Origin: a virus
Virus record (IMG/VR): IMGVR_UViG_3300047163_000092
Coordinates: 1 to 36,856 of that record
Strand: one strand, 5' to 3'
Length of the DNA stretch: 36,856 nucleotides
A program made the translations under genes and the position numbers. The notes under the pieces are model-generated. The model had not been told where the DNA came from. It was given only the letters and a program-made list of their open reading frames with translations, and searched no databases. This document shows positions 32,236 through 36,856 of the stretch, piece by piece; position 1 is the first letter of the stretch, and every line of letters begins with the position of its first letter.

Positions 32236-32442
32236 TCAGTGCACCGTGCGCCAGTAGTACTGCACCGGCGTGCCGGGGCCGAACGCGCGGCGGATCCGCT
32301 GCGCGAACCGGTACGCGCACGCGTCCTTGTCGACGCAGTATTGCGTCGGCACGGTGAGGCGCGGATCGAGACGCACCGTCGTCACGAGCTCGCAGTGGAA
32401 ACACCGGGCGATGCCCGCGCAGGGCTGCGCGGCGGCCGTCAC
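32236..32442 (-). CDS. Small Cys-containing phage protein
   Basis: This 68-residue protein has RCFHCELV and CVDKDACAYRF Cys pairs that could form a zinc site. GTG start just after an upstream TGA (TGACGTG). The C-terminus is basic then aromatic (YYWRTVH). Function unknown. Confidence 0.6.
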   Translation of the reverse strand: MTAAAQPCAGIARCFHCELVTTVRLDPRLTVPTQYCVDKDACAYRFAQRIRRAFGPGTPVQYYWRTVH

Positions 32443-32443
32443 G

Positions 32444-32632
32444 TCAGGCCGCCTTCGCCGGCGTTCGTTTCTTGCGAGGCCGGCCGCGCCGCAGCTTCTT
32501 GCCTGCGGCGATCGCTTTCTCGTTGGTCTCCCATTTCCGATGGCACCCCTTATGGCCGTCGATTAAGCTCGCCAGATACCAGCCGCACTCGCAGAACTTC
32601 GGCGGCGACGGCGGTAGCGGCTTCTGTTTCAC
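32444..32632 (-). CDS. Small basic protein with Cys motif
   Basis: This 62-residue protein starts at a GTG overlapping the upstream stop (GTGA). The first half has FCECGWYLASLIDGHKGCH, a CxC...C/H arrangement. The second is strongly basic with RRGRPRKKR, an AT-hook-like motif. It may bind DNA. The much longer open frame upstream is a shadow of neighbouring genes. Confidence 0.6.
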   Translation of the reverse strand: MKQKPLPPSPPKFCECGWYLASLIDGHKGCHRKWETNEKAIAAGKKLRRGRPRKKRTPAKAA

Positions 32633-32829
32633 AGCCCGAACTGGTCCAAGAGCGGTGCGCGCTTCCGGCCGATCTCTTGGATCAAGATCAGCAGCGAGTG
32701 GGCGAGTCGATAGTCGGTCGCGATCTCTTCGACGGTGCGCTGCCAGACGACGCACCGCTCGACGTCGTCGCCGGCGTATCCGGGGTGCACGCAGATCGCT
32801 GCGCGCCCGATCTCGCGCCAGGGGATCAC
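32629..32829 (-). CDS. Small phage protein, unknown
   Basis: This 66-residue protein (MIPWREIGRAAICVHPGYAG...) has a mid-protein helix (EEIATDYRLAHSLLILIQEIG). GTG start. It overlaps the next gene's start (GTGA) and the upstream gene by 4 nt. No family is recognised. Confidence 0.6.
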   Translation of the reverse strand: MIPWREIGRAAICVHPGYAGDDVERCVVWQRTVEEIATDYRLAHSLLILIQEIGRKRAPLLDQFGL

Positions 32830-33224
32830 GATCGTTGCGCCGCCCGCACGGCGCGCATTGATTCCGCCATCCGATCACGAAGCTGTGGTGTGCGCAACGC
32901 CTCAACGCGTGGCCGGACGTCCAGCCCGAGCCTGCGCCAGCACTTTAGAAGACCTTGTCTCGATATGCCAGCTTCACGCGCTAGCGTTCGCGCGCTTTCG
33001 CCGTCAACGTGACGAGTGTGCAGCTCGCTCGCGATCTGGTCAGTGATTTTCACACTCGCGGTGCGTACAGCATCAAGGCGTGACCGGACGCTCAGGCCGA
33101 TCTTGCGCCATCTACCGATCAGCGATACTACGCAGACACCCGCCTTGATCGCGAGCCTCCGCGCGCTTTCGCCGTCAACGTGGCGAGTGTGCAGATCGCG
33201 CACGAGCTGCTCGGACATCTTCAC
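32826..33224 (-). CDS. Protein with two tandem HTH-like repeats
   Basis: This 132-residue protein has two related copies of a ~45-residue unit, each with HTRHVDGESAR followed by a helix-turn-helix-like segment (REAGISRQGLLKCWRRLG in the second copy) and VRxR. The first copy is roughly residues 5-50, the second 53-98. GTG start at 33224 is chosen for its overlap with the upstream stop (GTGA). An ATG two codons later is possible. A DNA-binding role is likely. Confidence 0.7.
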   Translation of the reverse strand: MKMSEQLVRDLHTRHVDGESARRLAIKAGVCVVSLIGRWRKIGLSVRSRLDAVRTASVKITDQIASELHTRHVDGESARTLAREAGISRQGLLKCWRRLGLDVRPRVEALRTPQLRDRMAESMRAVRAAQRS

Positions 33225-33519
33225 GCGGCGATCTCGTCGACGATCTTCGCCCGCACGTGATCTAACACGCGCAGCTTCTCTTGCAGCGTCGTAATCGACC
33301 CCGACTCGCTGCTCTGCTCGAATAGGGCCAGAGCCGCGTCCAGAAGATCGCACTCTGCGAGGCGTTCGAGCTCGTCGGCACTTCCGGCTCGGGCGGCTGC
33401 CGGCGCTTTTTGCGCGCAGCCTGCTTCTTCTTCCACTCCTTCGGGTGGTCGGCTTTTTGGTGCGCCGCGATCGCCTGCATTTGCGTGAAATCGTCGCGCT
33501 GACATATCGTGCATTTCAT
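33221..33519 (-). CDS. C2H2-like zinc-finger protein requiring a -1 frameshift
   Basis: The start at 33519 overlaps the upstream stop (ATGA). It encodes a C2H2-type finger (CTICQRDDF...HQKADH, residues 3-25) and a Lys-rich helix. This frame then loses coding character and would end at 33262. The -1 frame then encodes ADELERLAECDLLDAALALF and a helix to 33221. The heptamer CAAAAAG (33,406-33,412) is where the frames can join, giving 99 residues. Programmed frameshifting, an indel, or two overlapping genes are all possible. Confidence 0.55.
33406..33412 (-). promoter_or_regulatory. Possible -1 frameshift heptamer C-AAA-AAG
   Basis: Reading frame 0 is CGC AAA AAG, and a -1 shift gives GCG next. 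It resembles the dnaX-type A-AAA-AAG site, but the first base is C, so P-site re-pairing is imperfect. No stimulator has been analysed. An indel in the poly-A run is an equal explanation. Confidence 0.35.
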
Positions 33520-33819
33520 GATTCGAGCCTTTCGATCAGGATGGTCGCGCCCGTCGGTTCCTCGACCGCGAAGCGCTTCCGGAGTGTGAGATCGCAGATC
33601 CGCGCATCGTCCGCGTAGATCAAGCCGGTCATCGAGTCGAGCACGGCGCGCGCGCACTTGTCGAGATCGAGCCCGGTGTGTGGCAGCGTCACGCGCTTGG
33701 GCGCGGTCTTGGGACGCTGCAAACGAAACTCGACGGTGACGGCGATCGGGCCGTCGAGCGGCGCCGGCGATCGTGACGGCCCAGACGATTGGGGCGCCGC
33801 AGCTTCTGCACGCGCTCAT
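33516..33819 (-). pseudogene. RusA-like resolvase remnant joined to a zinc-ribbon start
   Basis: Two recognisable pieces lie in different frames. At 33819 an ATG overlapping the upstream stop (ATGA) opens MSACRSCGAPIVWAVT, like small phage zinc-ribbon proteins. About 50 nt later the +1 frame reads PLDGPIAVTVEFRL, then DLDKCARAVLDSMTG and YADD. Those are the D-x-D and second Asp of RusA Holliday-junction resolvases, with Arg in place of the usual Lys. RusA's N-terminal ~40 residues are missing. An internal deletion or frameshift probably fused two genes. A TTG at 33722 could start the RusA part alone. Confidence 0.5.
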
Positions 33820-34346
33820 ATCTCGACGCTCGCGGTCTTCTCGCGCAGCGACGTGTTGCCGCGCGCGACTTTCCCGCCGCGGCCCTTATCACGCGCGATC
33901 TCGTCTTCGCGCAACAGCCGCATCTGCTGCTCGCGCTCGGCCTCGTCCTCACGAGCTCGGCGCTCGCGCTCCAGCGACTCGTTCCACGCTTCGGACTCGA
34001 CGTGCGCGGGGATCGCGGCGCGCTTCGCCCGGACCTTGCGCGCCAGCGCGATCAGCACGCAACGGCGCAGCTGCGCGCCGACGGCGCTCGGGGCGCGCGG
34101 GTGATCGTGCTTCGCGATCACGGCGTCGGGATCGGCGGCGATCGCGGCGAGCTCCTCGAGCGTGACGAGCCCCGCATCGAGTGCCGCGCGCGCGTAGGAT
34201 CCACGCTTCCCGAGCCACTCGTCGTAGGTCAAATGCTGGCGGCCTTCCGCGCGCATCTTGCCGTAGATCGCGGCGAGCGCGTTTGCCCACACGAGCGCAT
34301 CGAAGCCGGGTTTCACTGCGCGCTCGGGACGCTGCGTCGTCGTCAT
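33816..34346 (-). CDS. Phage protein of the replication region, unknown
   Basis: This 176-residue protein starts at an ATG overlapping the initiator-like gene's stop (ATGA). After MTTTQRPERAVKPGFDALVWANALAAIYG come LTYDEWLGKRGSYARAALDAG and a long charged helix (ESLERERRAREDEAEREQQMR). A replication or recombination accessory role is possible. No family is recognised. Confidence 0.65.
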   Translation of the reverse strand: MTTTQRPERAVKPGFDALVWANALAAIYGKMRAEGRQHLTYDEWLGKRGSYARAALDAGLVTLEELAAIAADPDAVIAKHDHPRAPSAVGAQLRRCVLIALARKVRAKRAAIPAHVESEAWNESLERERRAREDEAEREQQMRLLREDEIARDKGRGGKVARGNTSLREKTASVEI

Positions 34347-35299
34347 CGCGCGGCTCTCCGCGGTTCGAGGCCCTCTTCGAGCGCCCGAATCATGAACGGG
34401 TTCCGCCACGGCGCGCCGTCGGCGATCTCGGTATGATAGCGCAGAGCGGCGGCCACGTACTGGGACACGGTCAGGTCCGCGTAGAGCTCCGAACTCGCGA
34501 GCTTGGCAATGCCGACGACGATGTCGGCGCCGGCCTTGCGGTTGCGGCTCAGCGACTTCGTGCAGTTGGCAAACCTGTACGCGTGATAGCGAGCGACGAG
34601 CAGGCGCTCTTGCACCGAGAGCTCGCGGATGCGCTTGTCGCGGATCGCGTTGACGTCCTCGCGCAGCTTCGGCACCCAGACGGCGGGATCGCGCTCGTCG
34701 GCCGTTTCGGCCTCGTGCGCGCCCGGGTGTAAGTCAGACTCGGATACGGAGCGTAGCGGAGTATCCGAGGCAACTCTAACTAGATCCTTAGCCGTGCGCG
34801 CCCGCGAGATACGGTCCGGAGCGGAATCTCCGTTTCGGTCCGAATCGTGCTCATTTTTCGGTCCGCGGGTGTCAGCGCGTTTCGGTCCGTCCGCGACTGC
34901 ACGCGACGCGCCGTCGCTTCGGTCCGGATCGTGCTCATTTTTCGGTCCGAAGCCGCGCTGCACGCGACCGTCCGCCAGTAGCTGATCGAGCAGGTCGGCG
35001 CCGTCGTTCTGCTGCCCGTTACGGTCCGCGGCGTGTTCTGCATTACGGTCCGGAACGTGCTCAATTTTCGGTCCGCGCTCGGCGTCGCGTTTCGGTCCGC
35101 GCTTCAACGATGCCGATCGTCCGACGACGCCTGGTTTACGGTCCGCGGCCGCAACGAGCGGCGCGAGCCAGCGCGATGCGTCGTCGTTGGAGAACTTCGC
35201 GCCGGCAGCGCGCGCGACGATCCGCGTGCGACCGATACTGACGACACCCTGAGACTCGAGCAGACGAAAAATGCCGATCACGACTGTCCGAGCCTCCAC
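34343..35299 (-). CDS. Putative phage replication initiator with internal iterons
   Basis: This 318-residue protein has an N-terminal ~60-residue domain that could be a winged helix (FRLLESQGVVSIGRTRIVARAAG). Its middle is low complexity and Asp/Arg/Lys-rich, with short repeats such as GPKNEHDPDRS. A helical C-terminal domain follows (LREDVNAIRDKRIRELSVQERLLVARYH). The middle coincides with an array of 11 CGGTCCG iteron-like sites. In lambda, the origin iterons also lie inside initiator gene O, so an initiator role is inferred by analogy and position. The GTG start has GGGGGG about 6 nt upstream. Confidence 0.5.
   Translation of the reverse strand: MEARTVVIGIFRLLESQGVVSIGRTRIVARAAGAKFSNDDASRWLAPLVAAADRKPGVVGRSASLKRGPKRDAERGPKIEHVPDRNAEHAADRNGQQNDGADLLDQLLADGRVQRGFGPKNEHDPDRSDGASRAVADGPKRADTRGPKNEHDSDRNGDSAPDRISRARTAKDLVRVASDTPLRSVSESDLHPGAHEAETADERDPAVWVPKLREDVNAIRDKRIRELSVQERLLVARYHAYRFANCTKSLSRNRKAGADIVVGIAKLASSELYADLTVSQYVAAALRYHTEIADGAPWRNPFMIRALEEGLEPRRAAR
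34739..34769. repeat. Inverted repeat beside the iterons
   Basis: CTCGGATAC (34,739-34,747) and GTATCCGAG (34,761-34,769) form a 9-bp palindrome with a 13-nt centre. It is in coding sequence, next to the AT-rich stretch (34,770-34,792) and the first iteron. A protein-binding site at a replication origin is possible. Confidence 0.5.
34812..35145. repeat. Iteron-like array: 11 copies of CGGTCCG
   Basis: Copies start at 34812, 34836, 34859, 34883, 34920, 34943, 35022, 35046, 35069, 35093 and 35139. Most are preceded by TTT or TTA. Many neighbours are 23 or 24 bp apart (24, 23, 24, 37, 23, 79, 24, 23, 24, 46). Three near-identical 30-bp pairs occur (34836-34865, 34920-34949, 35046-35075). Because 23 is not a multiple of three, the heptamer is read as Gly-Pro in some copies and Asp-Arg in others. 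This argues for DNA-level constraint. A phage replication origin is the best reading. Confidence 0.7.
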
Positions 35300-35487
35300 C
35301 AGCTACCCCCCGAGATACACGGACGAACCGCCCGCTTGCATGCCCAAAAAAGGGCGGACCCCGCGCTTCCGTCTGCGTTGAGATGCAGCACCCCGTGCGC
35401 AATGAGCGACACGATCAGCGCGGCGAGCGCGACGAGCAACGAGACCCGCATGACGCGATCGAGGATCTTCACGGGATCACGCGGCAT
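35278..35487 (-). CDS. Small membrane protein
   Basis: This 69-residue protein has one transmembrane segment (VSLLVALAALIVSLIAHGVL) after a short basic start. Overlaps neighbours at both ends (22 bp with the initiator-like gene). Possibly a phage-encoded exclusion or membrane-associated protein; no family is recognised. Confidence 0.6.
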   Translation of the reverse strand: MPRDPVKILDRVMRVSLLVALAALIVSLIAHGVLHLNADGSAGSALFWACKRAVRPCISGGSWWRLGQS

Positions 35488-35752
35488 CGGCCACCACCCG
35501 ATCGCGACGCACGATGCCGAGCGCGGACCAACGCTGGATCGCGACGCGCGGGATCATCCGCGCGGCACCCAGACGTCGGTACGGCAGCGGGCCCTGATTC
35601 ATGAGCTCGTAGATCTGCGAGCGCGAGAGGCCGAGGAACTCGGCGGCCTCCCGCGCTCGCATGAATCCGTCGGCCGCGAGCTCCTCGTTCGTCAGCCCTG
35701 CCAACTCACGCGCGAGCCGCGCCTCGTCCGGAGTGACCGGGCGCCGCTTCAC
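35477..35752 (-). CDS. HTH DNA-binding protein, excisionase-like
   Basis: This 91-residue protein has a MerR/excisionase-type helix-turn-helix: MRAREAAEFLGLSRSQIYEL, followed by GPLPYRRLGAARMIPR. This motif is common in phage excisionases and Xis-like regulators. The GTG start overlaps the upstream stop as GTGA. It may direct recombination or control early transcription. The integrase expected as its partner was not seen in this window. Confidence 0.65.
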   Translation of the reverse strand: MKRRPVTPDEARLARELAGLTNEELAADGFMRAREAAEFLGLSRSQIYELMNQGPLPYRRLGAARMIPRVAIQRWSALGIVRRDRVVADAA

Positions 35753-36168
35753 AGCACACCGCCAATGTGGCGAAATTTAGTCGCTGACGCGCGCGACGGG
35801 TGCCCCGAGTCTCTTAGTGCAGGACCCGGTGACGAACGCGCGCCAGCGCCCGAATTCATCGGGCCGCCCATCTCGCCCATCGGCGCCGGCGCGCTCGCCG
35901 TCTGCCGGAGGATGTCCTCGGCGGCCAGCGTTTGCCCGTTGCGCCAGCAGCGCGCGAGCAGATCCGTGCGCGTCGCTTCGACCTGATCGAGCGACGCGTT
36001 TGGATAGCGTTCGTGGAACGCGCGCGCACCGTTCGCGGCGTTGACGCGGATCGCGGTGCCCAGAATGAGCGCGCGCAGCACGACGTTGTCGGAGATCGCG
36101 TCGAGCTGCTCGAGCAGCTTCGCGGCGCCGTCGGCGATCCGGGCGTCGACCTTCGGCACGCTCAACAT
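35749..36168 (-). CDS. Phage early-region protein, unknown
   Basis: This 139-residue protein (MLSVPKVDARIADGAAKLLEQ...) is helical for about 90 residues, then Pro/Gly/Ala-rich. Its last residues, SATKFRHIGGVL, are encoded by copy 3 of the TCAGCGACTAAATTTCG motif. The start overlaps the previous gene's end by 7 nt. No family is recognised. Confidence 0.6.
   Translation of the reverse strand: MLSVPKVDARIADGAAKLLEQLDAISDNVVLRALILGTAIRVNAANGARAFHERYPNASLDQVEATRTDLLARCWRNGQTLAAEDILRQTASAPAPMGEMGGPMNSGAGARSSPGPALRDSGHPSRASATKFRHIGGVL
35771..35787 (-). repeat. Motif copy 3 (TCAGCGACTAAATTTCG), inside a coding end
   Basis: Identical over 17 nt to copy 1. It ends 18 nt before the GTG of the HTH gene, but is read as the C-terminus of the preceding gene. 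This shows the motif tolerates a coding position, and it lies just upstream of a start codon as copy 2 does. Confidence 0.5.
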
Positions 36169-36521
36169 GGCGCGGCGCTCCCATCCTCGTGCGTGCGCAA
36201 CATGGCGACGCCACGCTCAACCGGCAGGCCCTCGTCGCGCAACTCCCAGAGGTGGAAGACGTTGCGTATGTTCACGTAGTCGGCTGGCGGCGGCAGGATC
36301 AGGCCGAAGTCGCGATCGTTGGGCAAGAGCTGATAGCGCGCGTCGGCGATCTCGTCCCACGTCGGATAGCGATCGCCGTCGCACGACACGGACATGTGCC
36401 AGCGCCCGTGCTCCGAGGCGACGCAGACGCGGACCGGACCCTGTCGAAACCACCGCGCCCCCTCGCTCGGCCACATCATCATGCGCGGCGTGAACGGCGG
36501 CGCGAACTCCACGAAGGGCAT
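36162..36521 (-). CDS. Conserved phage protein (DUF7694-like)
   Basis: This 119-residue protein has a recurring phage/actinophage pattern: GRWHMSVSCDGDRYPTWDEI, then YQLLPNDRDFGLILPPPADYVN and FHLWELR. I associate this with the DUF7694 type of proteins in phage early regions, of unknown function. Start overlaps the upstream TAA as TAATG. Confidence 0.65.
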   Translation of the reverse strand: MPFVEFAPPFTPRMMMWPSEGARWFRQGPVRVCVASEHGRWHMSVSCDGDRYPTWDEIADARYQLLPNDRDFGLILPPPADYVNIRNVFHLWELRDEGLPVERGVAMLRTHEDGSAAPC

Positions 36522-36856
36522 TAGCGACGCCCTTCGTTCGCATAGCGGCCGCGATCGCCGCCGCCGAACGTCTCGTAGAACGTGTTGAGCGCATCTTTCG
36601 CCTGATCGTAGGTCAGCTGCTCGAAACCGCGTACGTCGCGCCCCGCGATCTGATCGATGATCTCCCAGAGCTTATCGACTTTGCGGATCTTGCCGAGCCG
36701 CTCGATCTGCGACTCGCTGGCGGGCTTCGCGTCGCGCCGCAGCACCCTGACGTTGTCCGCTGGCGCCGGGCGTTCGGCGGCCGCAGGGGGCGCGGCGACC
36801 GCGGGCTGACCGCTTTGGCGCACGATGCGCGGATCAAGCTGCGACACGACGCGCAC
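36521..36856 (-). CDS. Phage protein, 5'-partial at the window edge
   Basis: The frame runs through the right edge of the window, so the N-terminus is missing. A Pro/Ala linker leads to a helical C-terminal domain (SESQIERLGKIRKVDKLWEI) ending ANEGRR. Small helical domains of this kind are found at the C-terminus of some phage recombination/ssDNA-annealing proteins, but this is a weak parallel. Identity is not decided here. Confidence 0.5.
   Translation of the reverse strand: MRVVSQLDPRIVRQSGQPAVAAPPAAAERPAPADNVRVLRRDAKPASESQIERLGKIRKVDKLWEIIDQIAGRDVRGFEQLTYDQAKDALNTFYETFGGGDRGRYANEGRR

Noticed and set aside
33262-33819. One continuous 185-codon frame from the zinc ribbon through the zinc finger
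   Set aside because: Its middle is Arg-rich shadow of the RusA-like frame. The ATGA junction at 33516-33519 shows that the finger starts separately.

Overview
The window is high-GC bacterial chromosome (about two thirds G+C) carrying most of one integrated tailed phage. The left ~5.2 kb is host DNA. It holds a malate synthase A gene, a minus-strand tRNA cluster transcribed Tyr-Gly-Thr, a DEAD-box RNA helicase, two small conserved proteins and an NHL-type beta-propeller lipoprotein. Propeller lipoproteins of this style remind me of Candidatus Eremiobacterota (WPS-2) or related soil phyla, but that is an impression and not something the sequence proves.

The prophage begins at a 42-nt tRNA-Thr(UGU) 3' half (5169-5210). 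It matches a tRNA only from the anticodon loop to the acceptor end, as expected at one end of an element integrated in a tRNA gene. It continues through the right edge of the window. No integrase or repressor was recognised and no intact tRNA-Thr(UGU) is present, so the other end should lie beyond 36,856.

Every phage gene is on the minus strand, so the genome reads from right to left. From 36.9 to 33.2 kb is a replication and DNA-metabolism region: an HTH protein, a small membrane protein, a putative replication initiator carrying 11 iteron-like CGGTCCG repeats inside its coding sequence, a RusA-like resolvase remnant and small DNA-binding proteins. From 33.2 to 30.8 kb are very small, often Cys-rich genes and the terminase small subunit. 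From 30.7 to 21.5 kb is the packaging and head module: TerL, portal, MuF/gp7-like head protein, protease-scaffold, HK97-type capsid and connector. From 21.5 to 7.7 kb is a siphovirus tail module: a head-completion protein fused to a glycoside-hydrolase-like domain, gp10-like protein, tail terminator, tail tube, frameshifted assembly chaperones, a 1,326-residue tape measure, distal tail protein, a signal-peptide-bearing fibre-like protein and a Tal-like protein. From 7.6 to 5.4 kb is a lysis cassette: spanin-like coiled coil, L,D-transpeptidase-like enzyme, secreted protein and holin-like membrane proteins. It ends in a 12-bp hairpin.

Many phage genes overlap as ATGA or GTGA, pointing to translational coupling in long operons. 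Three features stand out beyond the gene list. First, the iteron array sits inside a coding region and its heptamer is kept in two reading frames. Second, a 15-nt motif (GCCGTCTCCACCGGC) lies 26-33 nt upstream of three transcription-unit starts, with a complementary 10-mer in the loop of a hairpin after the capsid gene. Third, another ~16-nt motif (TCAGCGACTAAATTTCG) occurs three times in one orientation, like stoperators.
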